In this document: positions 19,762-29,140 of the stretch, piece by piece
How positions within the stretch are numbered: position 1 is the first letter of the stretch
How the letters are laid out: the number at the start of each line of letters is the position of its first letter
NCBI RefSeq assembly: GCF_022024015.1
Contig: NZ_CP091786.1
Span: forward strand, 248,001-312,000
DNA length: 64,000 nucleotides
Reading direction: 5' to 3'
From: Prevotella sp. E9-3
Lineage (GTDB): Bacteria > Bacteroidota > Bacteroidia > Bacteroidales > Bacteroidaceae
Position numbers and translations under genes: made by a program
Notes under the pieces: generated by a model
Told to the model about the DNA's origin: nothing
The model's database searches: none
The model's input: the letters and a program-made list of their open reading frames with translations, nothing else

Positions 19762-21876
19762 ATGAAGAAGATCATCTATAATATACTTTGTGCCACCTGT
19801 TTGACCGGTGCACTGGCTTCTTGCTCAGACTTCCTCGAGATTGAGCCACAGAACGTGATTACTTCCGATCAGTTCTGGAACGAGAAAGCCGATGTTGAGG
19901 CTATTATGCTGGGTTGCTACACACGCATGCAGACCGATGACGTAGTGGCCCGAATGATGGCTTGGGGCGAGTTCCGCAGCGATAATATCAGTGTGGGTCT
20001 GAATGCCGACAAGGACCTCAGTCTCACCAATCTGCTGAAAGAGAACCTTACCGCCTCTAACGCCTATACCAACTGGGAAGGCTTCTACAGCGTTATCAAC
20101 CGTTGTAACACCATTCTGAAATATGCACCTGAAGTGGCTCAGAAAGATCCCGGCTATACCGACAGTGAACTGCGTGCCACAATAGCTGAAGCCACTGCAC
20201 TTCGCGACCTGTGCTATTTCTACCTGATTCGTACCTTCCGCGATGTGCCTATGTCGTTTGAGGCCTTTGTCGATGACGACCAGTTGATGGCAATGCCTGC
20301 CGTTCCTTTCAATCAGGCACTCAACACCCTGATTGCCGACTTGGAGAGCGTGCGTACCAATGCTGTGAAGAACTATCCCAGCACCCAGCCCCTGTATCAG
20401 ACCGGACGTATTACACAGGATGCTATTCATGCCATTCTCTGTGATATGTGCCTGTGGAACAAAGACTATCAGAAGTGTATCGACTATGCCGACCTGGTGA
20501 TTGCTTCCAAGAAGGAACAGGCCAAGAAAGGTTCGACGGGCAGCTACTCAATGGGTGGCAGTATGACATCTACCGATACCGAGCGAACCAACGGCTATCC
20601 TCTCCTTTCAGAGTATTCCGGCAACCGTTTCGGTGCTGCTTATAACAGCCTGTTCATCACCGGCAACAGCTCAGAGGCTATCTTCGAACTGACCTACTCC
20701 GGTAAGGAAACAGAAAGCAAGAACACCTTGTCTAATAAGGCAGTGAGTGTGTTCTATGGTAATGGCAAGGTAGCTCGTGGCTATGTATCACCCTCTTCAG
20801 TAGTGATGGGCGATAACAGTCTGGTGTTTGAAGATAAGCGCGATGCCCGCTACTATGAGGCTTGTAATGAAACGAACGAGGGAATCACCAAATTCGTGTA
20901 CCGTTCGTTGTCCATCGATGCTACCAGCACCAGTGAGGATCCAAAGGCTTCCTATGGTGCCATGTGGACTGAGGACCTGTGTAAGAGCAACTGGATTATC
21001 TACCGTCTGACCGATGTGATGCTGATGAAGGCCGAGGCCCTCACGCAACTCATGGTACAGGGTACCGACCTGCCCGAACCTAAAACGGCTCCCGGTTGTT
21101 ATCTCTATCAGTTGAATACTTCAAAAGGTGCTGTAGGCAACGATACTGAAAAGAATAAGGATACGCTGACTGTAAAAGGCGCACTCGATGTGATTAACAC
21201 TCTTGAGATTGCAAAATCTACTGAGAAATACTATTTCATCAAGGGTACCATTACCGATGATGAAGTTGTTATCGACAGTGAGACAGGCAAGGCTACCTTT
21301 ACCATTGCCAACGAAGACGGTTCAGCTAAACTCCTTTGTGTAGATGTGAACGGTCTGAAGAATAAGGCCATCGGTAAGACAGCTTCAAGCCGTCCGAAGT
21401 CTGGCGATGCCGTGATCATCTTTGGTAAGCTGATGAAGGGTATGAAGCTTGATGTGGCTGCGCTGGCCAAGAACAAGGAGTACATTGAAAAGGCCTTCGA
21501 CCTTGTCAATGCCGTCAACAAGCGCTCTATCCTGGTGCGTAACCTCGGTGGATCAGATACGCTCAACTTGGACAACTACCAGTCAAAATCCATTCTTTCC
21601 GACCTGATTATGAAAGAACGCCAGCGTGAGTTCCTGTTCGAGGGTAAGCGCTATTATGACTTGGTGCGTCAGGCATGGCGTGAGGGCAACAGCGAGCAAT
21701 TGGCTACAACCGTGGTGAAGAAACTCACCAGTGGTGGCGAGGCCGTTCGCATGCGTCTGTCTAAGATGGATGGTATCTTCTGGCCCTACAACATTGACGA
21801 GTTGAAAGTTAATCCATACCTGAAGCAGAATCCTGCCTTCGGTAGTGGTGAGAACAGTAGTTACTCTCAGAACTGA
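19762..21876 (+). CDS. SusD/RagB-family lipoprotein with an inserted OB-fold-like domain
   Basis: The protein has 704 residues; the lipobox is LTGALASCSD (Cys 21). SusD features are the N-terminal FLEIEPQNVITSDQFW, the helical TPR-like core (INRCNTILKYAPEV, ATALRDLCYFYLIRTF) and the C-terminal ERQREFLFEGKRYYDLVR. SusD proteins bind the substrate and cap the SusC channel. Unlike ordinary SusD proteins of about 500-600 residues it carries an extra segment at about residues 452-571 (bases 21115-21475). There YYFIKGTITDDE, GKATFTIANEDGSAKLL and SGDAVIIFGKLMK resemble the OB-fold domains found in Bacteroidales envelope proteins. The SusD core resumes afterwards (KAFDLVNAVNKRSILVRNLG). Confidence 0.92.
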   Translation: MKKIIYNILCATCLTGALASCSDFLEIEPQNVITSDQFWNEKADVEAIMLGCYTRMQTDDVVARMMAWGEFRSDNISVGLNADKDLSLTNLLKENLTASNAYTNWEGFYSVINRCNTILKYAPEVAQKDPGYTDSELRATIAEATALRDLCYFYLIRTFRDVPMSFEAFVDDDQLMAMPAVPFNQALNTLIADLESVRTNAVKNYPSTQPLYQTGRITQDAIHAILCDMCLWNKDYQKCIDYADLVIASKKEQAKKGSTGSYSMGGSMTSTDTERTNGYPLLSEYSGNRFGAAYNSLFITGNSSEAIFELTYSGKETESKNTLSNKAVSVFYGNGKVARGYVSPSSVVMGDNSLVFEDKRDARYYEACNETNEGITKFVYRSLSIDATSTSEDPKASYGAMWTEDLCKSNWIIYRLTDVMLMKAEALTQLMVQGTDLPEPKTAPGCYLYQLNTSKGAVGNDTEKNKDTLTVKGALDVINTLEIAKSTEKYYFIKGTITDDEVVIDSETGKATFTIANEDGSAKLLCVDVNGLKNKAIGKTASSRPKSGDAVIIFGKLMKGMKLDVAALAKNKEYIEKAFDLVNAVNKRSILVRNLGGSDTLNLDNYQSKSILSDLIMKERQREFLFEGKRYYDLVRQAWREGNSEQLATTVVKKLTSGGEAVRMRLSKMDGIFWPYNIDELKVNPYLKQNPAFGSGENSSYSQN

Positions 21877-21899
21877 TTGTTGAACACTGAAGAATCTGG

Positions 21900-24044
21900 A
21901 TGATTATGAAAATTCAAAAGAAAATATTTGCTCTTGCAGCCATTGCTACTGCAATGACATGGGGCCTGACTTCATGTTCAGACGAGCCCGATGGTGAGAA
22001 CTTCTACACCTTCACCGGTGAGATGGCCAGCGACTATCTGAAGTCTCGCTCACAATATAGTGATTTTGCTACCGTCGTGGAGCGTGCCAATCTCATGGAC
22101 CTGTTGGCCAGCTACGGACACTACACTTGCTTTGTTCCCGATAATGACGCATTCGCTGCTTATTTGAAGAAACGAGGATTGAGCAGTCTGGCCGACCTGA
22201 CCGATGCCGACTGTGACACCATTGCCCGTACCCACTTGGTGAACAATATGTATTCTACCATGGATATGAATGGTACACAGTTGCACGATGCCAACCTGAT
22301 GCGTCGCTATCTGCCTACCATTGCAGGATTGGACGAGAACGAGAATGCCGTGGTGTTCCTGAATACCCGTGGCGCACACATCTATTATGAACTGCGTGAC
22401 GACTCGGTTGAAAACGCTATTATGCAGCCTATCAACCAGGTGCTGGAGACCTCCAGCGGTAGTATCCTCGAAGTGCTGAAGGACAATGACAAAGTTTCTC
22501 TGTTCTATAACGCACTTATGGCAACAGGCGTTGGCGAGGTGATTGCCAATACCGATCCCGAGGACACTAGCTGGGATCCAAGAGCCCACGAGAAATACCA
22601 TTATACTTCCGACTTCTGGAAAGAGGTGGCTTGGGTGCCTGATACCAAGAAGACGGCTTTTACCATGTTTGTCACGCCCGATGCTGTGCTGAAGGAAAAG
22701 TATGGTATCGAGACACTGAGACAACTCTATGACAAAGCCTGTGAGATTTATGACCAGGTATATCCTTCTGATATCAACAAAGATGGTCATAAGTTTGAGA
22801 ACCTGACTGATAGCGTGAACCCCCTACGCCGTATGATTGAGTATCAGATTTTGACCCGTTACGTACCGGGTAGTGATAAACTCACTCCGCTGATTCTGAA
22901 CTTCCCCGGTAAGAAACTCGACGGCACTACACTGGGCTATGACGAGGATTTGCTGAACCCCATCGACTGGTACGAGACCATGCTGCCTCACACCATGGCT
23001 AAGATTGAGATGCTCACCGTGAACAAGTACAAAGGTGATAGCAAACTGCGCGAGCGTTATATCAACCGTCGTGTGGATGCCAAGTTCCCTGACGAGGCTG
23101 AATGGAACAAGGGACAGATGATTATCGAGAATGTTGAGCCCGAATATGAGCAGGATGCCCTGAACGGTCACTACTTCTATGTTGACGGTCTCGTTTGTTT
23201 CAGCAAGGATGTGCAGGAGAAGATTCATAACATGCGTATCCGTATGGACTTCGCCACCATCTTCCCCGAGCTGATGACCAACGACATGCGTCAGAAGGGT
23301 AATCCTACTGTTGACGATGCTTCTGGTACTGCCGATGAGGCTGCAAGCCCCAAGAACGGTAAGAACTACTACTTCCCCGACGGCTATCTGAAGCATATCA
23401 AGCTGAAAGGTAACAGTGCGTTCGTGTATCGTCGCCCCCACATCAATTTCTGGTCGTTCGAAGGCGATGAGTTCAATATCTTTGGCGACTACGACTTCAT
23501 TCTCCAGTTGCCTCCCGTACCGTTCAGCGGTGAGTGGCAGGTTCGTCTGGGCTTCTGTGCACTGCGCACCCGCGGTGTGGCTCAGATCTACTGGGGTGAT
23601 GATCCCAACCACATGATTCCACAGGGTATTCCTATGGATATGACTCGCTTCATCACCGACTCTGAGATGCTCGGACTCACTGAGCTGATGCCTGCTGAGG
23701 ATGAAGGTAAGAACAATACAGCCTATGATAAGATTCGTAGCGACAACGAGTCGCTGGCCGAGAGCATGAAGGCTTTCCGCAACCTGGGTATCGTTCGTGG
23801 CCCTTACGGAACCTTCCATACCAATGGCGATGAGAAGATTCGTTGGACCGGCAACTGGCGTACCTATCGCCGAATCCTGTCACAGAACTATCAGGACTGC
23901 TCGAAGACCTACTACATTCGTATTCGTGTGGCCAGTGACGGTAAGCAAGGTAACAACAATGAGTTCATGCTCGACTATTTGGAACTGGTTCCAAAGAATG
24001 TCTATGACATCAGCGGTTCTGGACAGATGGAGGACGATCTCTAA
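21900..24044 (+). CDS. FAS1 domain lipoprotein
   Basis: The protein has 714 residues. An ATG lies at 21900 and another two codons on (21906); both keep the lipoprotein signal (FALAAIATAMTWGLTSCSDE). FAS1-type motifs include SQYSDFATVVERANLMDLLA, YTCFVPDNDAFAAYLKKRG and HLVNNMYSTMDMNG in the first 170 residues, and a second degenerate copy follows (LFYNALMATGVGEVI, TAFTMFVTPDAVLKEKYG). The last 250 residues are beta-rich and may be a binding module (FILQLPPVPFSGEWQVRLGF). It lies 23 bases after the SusD gene and 34 bases before the next FAS1 gene, in one long transcript. Confidence 0.85.
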   Translation: MIMKIQKKIFALAAIATAMTWGLTSCSDEPDGENFYTFTGEMASDYLKSRSQYSDFATVVERANLMDLLASYGHYTCFVPDNDAFAAYLKKRGLSSLADLTDADCDTIARTHLVNNMYSTMDMNGTQLHDANLMRRYLPTIAGLDENENAVVFLNTRGAHIYYELRDDSVENAIMQPINQVLETSSGSILEVLKDNDKVSLFYNALMATGVGEVIANTDPEDTSWDPRAHEKYHYTSDFWKEVAWVPDTKKTAFTMFVTPDAVLKEKYGIETLRQLYDKACEIYDQVYPSDINKDGHKFENLTDSVNPLRRMIEYQILTRYVPGSDKLTPLILNFPGKKLDGTTLGYDEDLLNPIDWYETMLPHTMAKIEMLTVNKYKGDSKLRERYINRRVDAKFPDEAEWNKGQMIIENVEPEYEQDALNGHYFYVDGLVCFSKDVQEKIHNMRIRMDFATIFPELMTNDMRQKGNPTVDDASGTADEAASPKNGKNYYFPDGYLKHIKLKGNSAFVYRRPHINFWSFEGDEFNIFGDYDFILQLPPVPFSGEWQVRLGFCALRTRGVAQIYWGDDPNHMIPQGIPMDMTRFITDSEMLGLTELMPAEDEGKNNTAYDKIRSDNESLAESMKAFRNLGIVRGPYGTFHTNGDEKIRWTGNWRTYRRILSQNYQDCSKTYYIRIRVASDGKQGNNNEFMLDYLELVPKNVYDISGSGQMEDDL

Positions 24045-24078
24045 AGAATTGAATATTGATAATTGAAAATTGATAATT

Positions 24079-25827
24079 ATGATGACCAATAGCATAAAAC
24101 AAATCATGATGGCCTTTGCCGTAGGCTGTGGCGCAGTCAGTGTGCTGACAGCATGTTCCGACAAGTGGGATGACCACTATGACGGAACGGCTTCGGGCGC
24201 TAACATGAATAGCGGTTCATTGTGGCAGGCCCTTGAGGACAATATTGAACTGAGCAACTTTGCCAAAGTGGTACAGGCCACCGGTTTCGACCGCTCGCTC
24301 AATGGCAGTCAGGTGTTTACAGTATTTGCCCCCACAAACGCTTCCTTCAGCGAGAGCGATGCCGAAGCCATGATTGATCTCTATAATCAGGAAAAGGCCG
24401 CATCAAAGCGTGATGAGGACAATAAGGCCATTAAGGAATTTGTGAAGAACCACCTGTCACTCTATAACTATTCTGTGGCAGAGGGACGTATCGACACCAT
24501 TACGACCATGAATGGCAAACGCCATGCACTCACCAGCAGCCAGTTCTCAAATATTAACCTGACAACCAAGAATGCCCTGTACAGCAATGGCGTGCTGTTC
24601 ACCCTTGACAAGGTGGTGCCTTATTATGCCAACGTGTTTGAATACCTGGAGAAAGATGCCGACCTGTCAAAGGCCAGCGAATTTTTCTATAACAAGCGCC
24701 ACTACCGTCTGAAGTTTGATGCCGAGCGCAGTGTGCCCGATAGCATCCGTGACGGTGAGACCGTCTATTCCGATTCGGTAATGATTCAGGAGAACACACT
24801 GTTCGACTATGATGCCTTGGGTGCCAAACTGAATTCGGAAGACAGTACCTATTGGATGGTAGTGCCTACCAACGATGTATGGGATGCACTGGTAGCCAAA
24901 TACGAGCCCTACTTCAACTACGACAAGGCCATTGAAAAGGACCTGAAAGGTATTGGCGATGCCGACTCGCTTGCCTATACCAACACCCGTCTGGCCATCA
25001 TGGGCGGTACCATTTTCAGTCGTACACTGAACACCGACAAGATGCTGGCCGATTCAGCCATGTCAACCAATGCTTATGAATATGAGCTCCGTGAGTATAA
25101 GTGGGGTGCCGACACACTGGCCTACTACCAGTATCAGAAACCTATGCAAACCATCATGGCCAACACCACTAATGTGCTGTGCAGTAACGGTCAGGTGATG
25201 AAGAGCAACAACTGGAAGTTCGAGCCTAAGCAGACCTTCATGCGTGACATTATTGTTGAGGCTGAAGATGCCCGCGCTATTAAGGAACTGGTGAAAAAGA
25301 AAGTCAATAAGGATACTATCGAAACCGTGATTGCCAACCCTGTGTTCGTGCAGCCCGATAATCCTTATTACGGAAAAATCTCCGGACATTCCTATGTAGA
25401 GTTCACACAGTTGGTGACTGGTGGTAACACCCAGCACGAAGTGATCTTCTGGATTCCTGAGGTGCTGTCGAATGTTCCGTATGATATCTATGTAAGAACC
25501 GCCCCTGGTCTGGCTGGCGATACTGCTGCCGTTGACCTGGACCGTGCTCCTATCCGCCTGATGTTTGAAATCGGCTATCGCGGTCTTGATGGCAAAGCCA
25601 AGAAAGAAACCCTCTATACTCCTGCAGAGAGTCAGAAGGACTCGGTGGATATGCTATTGGTGAAGGAAGGCTACAAATTCCCCGTATGTTCGTATGGAGT
25701 GGAAGAGAGCGATCCTCAGATTACGTTGAAGGTGGGTACCTATGTGACCGATGCTGAAGTTAGCGCTATGGACTATCAGCGTACTATGCGTATTGACTGC
25801 ATTATCCTGAAACCACGTGAAGAGTAA
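24079..25827 (+). CDS. FAS1 domain lipoprotein
   Basis: The protein has 582 residues from the ATG at 24079; ATG 24082 is also possible. The signal ends in the lipobox SVLTACSD. One clear FAS1 domain occupies about residues 40-190 (NFAKVVQATGFDRSLNGSQV, TVFAPTNASFSE, FVKNHLSLYNYSV, NGVLFTLDKVVPYYANVFEY). A second, divergent FAS1 copy probably follows at about 190-370 (TYWMVVPTNDVWDALV). The C-terminal part is beta-rich (VIFWIPEVLSNVPYDIYVRT), similar in place to the end of the preceding FAS1 protein. It sits between that gene and the second SusC gene (26 bases) and is preceded by an AATTGATAATTGAAAATTGA-type repeat. Confidence 0.85.
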   Translation: MMTNSIKQIMMAFAVGCGAVSVLTACSDKWDDHYDGTASGANMNSGSLWQALEDNIELSNFAKVVQATGFDRSLNGSQVFTVFAPTNASFSESDAEAMIDLYNQEKAASKRDEDNKAIKEFVKNHLSLYNYSVAEGRIDTITTMNGKRHALTSSQFSNINLTTKNALYSNGVLFTLDKVVPYYANVFEYLEKDADLSKASEFFYNKRHYRLKFDAERSVPDSIRDGETVYSDSVMIQENTLFDYDALGAKLNSEDSTYWMVVPTNDVWDALVAKYEPYFNYDKAIEKDLKGIGDADSLAYTNTRLAIMGGTIFSRTLNTDKMLADSAMSTNAYEYELREYKWGADTLAYYQYQKPMQTIMANTTNVLCSNGQVMKSNNWKFEPKQTFMRDIIVEAEDARAIKELVKKKVNKDTIETVIANPVFVQPDNPYYGKISGHSYVEFTQLVTGGNTQHEVIFWIPEVLSNVPYDIYVRTAPGLAGDTAAVDLDRAPIRLMFEIGYRGLDGKAKKETLYTPAESQKDSVDMLLVKEGYKFPVCSYGVEESDPQITLKVGTYVTDAEVSAMDYQRTMRIDCIILKPREE

Positions 25828-25852
25828 TTACAGTTTTGAATTTTGAATCATC

Positions 25853-28800
25853 ATGAATATGAAACAATATATCTTATTCGGACTTTCCCTGTTGCTGGCT
25901 TTCCCTTTGAATATTGCCGCACAGGACGAGACAGAGGAAGACGACGACACCACTGTGCGCACTTTCACTGTCAAGAAAAAGCAGTATGAGACACGTGTGG
26001 TGAAAGGAACTGTGCTTGATGCCACCACGCTTCAGCCTATCAGCGGTGCCATTGTCCGTGCAGCTGAAGTTGACGGCTATAGTGTGCTGACAGAGGACGA
26101 CGGTACTTACGAGGTAAAGGTTCCCGTGTTTACCAACGAAATCGTGGTGTCAACTCCCGACCACAATGTAGTGCGTATGGGCTTGCAGAAAGGTGAACAG
26201 CAGAAAAACGCGCTGCTCTATCCTTCAGTGTTTGCTACCGACTATCTGGCTGCAACAAATACCCGCAACGAGTATCAGGCAAAGAATTTCCAATACTCAA
26301 ATGCCATTAATATCAAGGACGAGATTCAGAAGCAAGTGGGAGCTCAGGTACATACCATTTCTCGCAATGGCACACCTGGCGTAGGTTCTGTAATGTTTGT
26401 GCAGGGCCTGAACTCACTGAATCGTAATGCCCAGCCATTGGTGGTTATTGATGGTGTCATTGTTGACCAGCAGTATTCACGTCAGCTGTTGCACGAAGGT
26501 TTCTACAACGATATCTTGTCAAACCTGAATCCTGCCGACATTGAGCGCGTTACCGTACTGCGTAATGGTACGGCTCTCTATGGTGCCCGCGGTGCCAATG
26601 GCGTTGTTCAGATTGAAACCCGTCGCAACAAGTCGATGGCCACCCGCATCACCGCCAGCCTGTCTGCCGGTGTTACCTTCGAACCTAAGTATATCTCGAT
26701 GATGAGTGGCGACCAGTATCGTGGCTATGCTTCAGAAATGCTGAAGACCACCGATACCCGTCTGACCAATTTCCGCTTCCTCACCGAGAATCCTTCAAAC
26801 TATTATTATACGCCTTATCATCAGGACACTGACTGGAAAGATCTGGTTTATCGCACTGCGCTCACACAGAACTACGGTATCAATGTTGAAGGTGGTGACG
26901 ATGTGGCCAACTACAACCTGTCGGTGGGCTATACATCGGCTGAGAGCACGCTGAAGAACAACGATATGGACCGTCTGAACATCCGTTTCAACACCGATAT
27001 CGTGCTGACCAAGAATCTGGGCGTTCGTTTCGATGCTTCGTTCAGCAATCAGACCCGTAACCTGCGAAATGATGGCGCTCCCGAAAGCTATGACGAAGGT
27101 ACTCCCACGTCGCCTGCATTCCTGGCCTATGTGAAGAGCCCCTTCATCAGTCCTTATACCTATGCCCGTGGCCGTTTGAGCGACGACCATCTGGATGTTG
27201 AGGATGAAAGTTATCTGAACGAGGCACTTGCCAGCTACACCAAGTACAACTGGCGCCTTGCCAACCCTGCTGCTATTAATGAATATGGTGACGGTGATAT
27301 CAAGAACCGTTTCGAGAATTCAATGCTGAACCTCACCATCACTCCGAAGTATCAGTTCAATCCCAACCTGTCGTTGAGCGAGCACTTCAGCTACAACCTG
27401 GTGAACACCAGCGAGAAGTTCTACGTGCCAGTGAATGGTGTGCCTGACTATTATGTGAACAGTGTGAATGCCTATTGTCAGAACGAGGTTCGCTCACTGG
27501 CTTCAAAGCAGAATTCTGTGATGAGCGATACACGTCTGGACTGGCATCAGCGCTATGATGCACACTTCATCCATCTTTTCGGCGGTGCACGCATCAACTG
27601 GGAGGATTATTCAATGAACTCACAGCTAGGCTACAACACCGGTAACGATAAGACTCCTTTCATGCATGCAGGCTTGAAGAATGCCAGCGATGAGGGTATT
27701 AACGAAAGCTGGAACATGATGGCTTGGTATGCACAGGCAGAGTACAACTATCTGGGCCGCTATTTCCTGCAGGCCAATCTGACTGCCGAATCCTCTTCTC
27801 GCTTTGGTAAGGATGCCGGCGGACTGAAAATGGGTGGTGTGTCATGGGGCGTATTCCCCGGTGTACAGGCTTCATGGGTTGTTACCAACGAGCCTTGGAT
27901 GTCGGGTATCTCAGGTCTTGACTACCTGCGTCTTACTGCCGGCTATGATGTCAGCGGAAATGACGATATTGACTTCTATGCTTCGCAGAGCTACTTCCGT
28001 GCTTCCCAGTTCCTTCACACTGTGTCGGCATTGGCATTCGAAGGCATTGGCAGTAACAAGATCAAGTGGGAGACCACCCGCCGTTTCAATGCAGGCTTTG
28101 AGTCGAAGTTCTTCAACAACCGTCTGGGCATCAACTTCAACTACTTCCGTTCTACCACCAGCGACCTGCTGATGAAACAGTCATTGGGCTTCCTGTCGGG
28201 TATTGCCGATAGCTGGGTGAACAATGGCAAGATGGAGAACCAGGGCTACGACGTCACTGCTACCATGAAGGTGATTGCTCATAAGGACTGGCAGTGGCAG
28301 TTGGGTGCCAGCGTTGGTCACTACAAGAACAAGATCACCGAACTGGCAGGTGTTGACTATATCGACAATGAGGTGTATGGTGCCACCATCCGTACTCAGG
28401 TGGGTCAGGCTGCCAACCTGTTCTACGGCTATCAGACTGAAGGCGTGTTCTCAACCACTGCCGATGCCGTTGCAGCTGGCAAAAACGGTGAGGCACTCTA
28501 TATCATGTCTGAAAACGGACGCGATAAGATGTACTTCGGTGCCGGTGACATGCACTTTACCGATATGAACGGTGACGGACAGATTTCCGAGGCCGACCGC
28601 GTAGTGATTGGCGATCCCAATCCCGATATTTATGGTAACATCTTTACCACTGTGGGCTTCAAGCGCTTCAAGCTCGATGTGAACTTCAACTACTCACTGG
28701 GCAATGATGTTTACAACTATATGCGCTCACAGTTGGAAGGCGGAAGTCGCTTCATGAACCAGACAAATGCCATGAACCGTCGTTGGCAGGCTGAAGGTCA

Positions 28801-29110
28801 GGTGACCGATATGCCTCGCATCACTTTCCAGGATCCTATGGGCAATGCCCGCTTCAGCGACCGCTGGATTGAGGATGGCTCTTATCTGCGTCTGAAGACG
28901 GTGACCCTGTCTTACACCTTGCCTTTGAAGTCGGAGTACATCCAGGGACTCCAGTTCTGGGTACAAGGCAACAATCTGCTGACCTTCTCGAAATATCTGG
29001 GCAGCGATCCGGAGTCCTCAATGACCACTGCCGTTATCGGTCAGGGTATCGACCTCGGTCAGTTGGCACAGAGCCGTTCGATTGTAGCCGGTGTGAAGAT
29101 TAACTTGTAA
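25853..29110 (+). CDS. SusC/RagA-family TonB-dependent outer-membrane transporter (second pair)
   Basis: The protein has 1,085 residues; starts at 25853 or 25859 are equally good for the signal peptide (YILFGLSLLLAFPLNIAAQD). An acidic stretch (ETEEDDDTT) precedes a carboxypeptidase-regulatory-like domain (VVKGTVLDATTLQPISGAIV), then a plug (VMFVQGLNSLNRNAQPLVVI, LRNGTALYGARGANGVVQIE) and a beta-barrel ending in IVAGVKINL. It differs from the SusC at 16336 in length and plug sequence, so the two are not a recent duplication. Its SusD partner starts 30 bases downstream across an AATTGAAAATTGATAATTGA-type repeat. Confidence 0.95.
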   Translation: MNMKQYILFGLSLLLAFPLNIAAQDETEEDDDTTVRTFTVKKKQYETRVVKGTVLDATTLQPISGAIVRAAEVDGYSVLTEDDGTYEVKVPVFTNEIVVSTPDHNVVRMGLQKGEQQKNALLYPSVFATDYLAATNTRNEYQAKNFQYSNAINIKDEIQKQVGAQVHTISRNGTPGVGSVMFVQGLNSLNRNAQPLVVIDGVIVDQQYSRQLLHEGFYNDILSNLNPADIERVTVLRNGTALYGARGANGVVQIETRRNKSMATRITASLSAGVTFEPKYISMMSGDQYRGYASEMLKTTDTRLTNFRFLTENPSNYYYTPYHQDTDWKDLVYRTALTQNYGINVEGGDDVANYNLSVGYTSAESTLKNNDMDRLNIRFNTDIVLTKNLGVRFDASFSNQTRNLRNDGAPESYDEGTPTSPAFLAYVKSPFISPYTYARGRLSDDHLDVEDESYLNEALASYTKYNWRLANPAAINEYGDGDIKNRFENSMLNLTITPKYQFNPNLSLSEHFSYNLVNTSEKFYVPVNGVPDYYVNSVNAYCQNEVRSLASKQNSVMSDTRLDWHQRYDAHFIHLFGGARINWEDYSMNSQLGYNTGNDKTPFMHAGLKNASDEGINESWNMMAWYAQAEYNYLGRYFLQANLTAESSSRFGKDAGGLKMGGVSWGVFPGVQASWVVTNEPWMSGISGLDYLRLTAGYDVSGNDDIDFYASQSYFRASQFLHTVSALAFEGIGSNKIKWETTRRFNAGFESKFFNNRLGINFNYFRSTTSDLLMKQSLGFLSGIADSWVNNGKMENQGYDVTATMKVIAHKDWQWQLGASVGHYKNKITELAGVDYIDNEVYGATIRTQVGQAANLFYGYQTEGVFSTTADAVAAGKNGEALYIMSENGRDKMYFGAGDMHFTDMNGDGQISEADRVVIGDPNPDIYGNIFTTVGFKRFKLDVNFNYSLGNDVYNYMRSQLEGGSRFMNQTNAMNRRWQAEGQVTDMPRITFQDPMGNARFSDRWIEDGSYLRLKTVTLSYTLPLKSEYIQGLQFWVQGNNLLTFSKYLGSDPESSMTTAVIGQGIDLGQLAQSRSIVAGVKINL

Positions 29111-29140
29111 TTGAAAATTGATAATTGAAAATTCATAATT

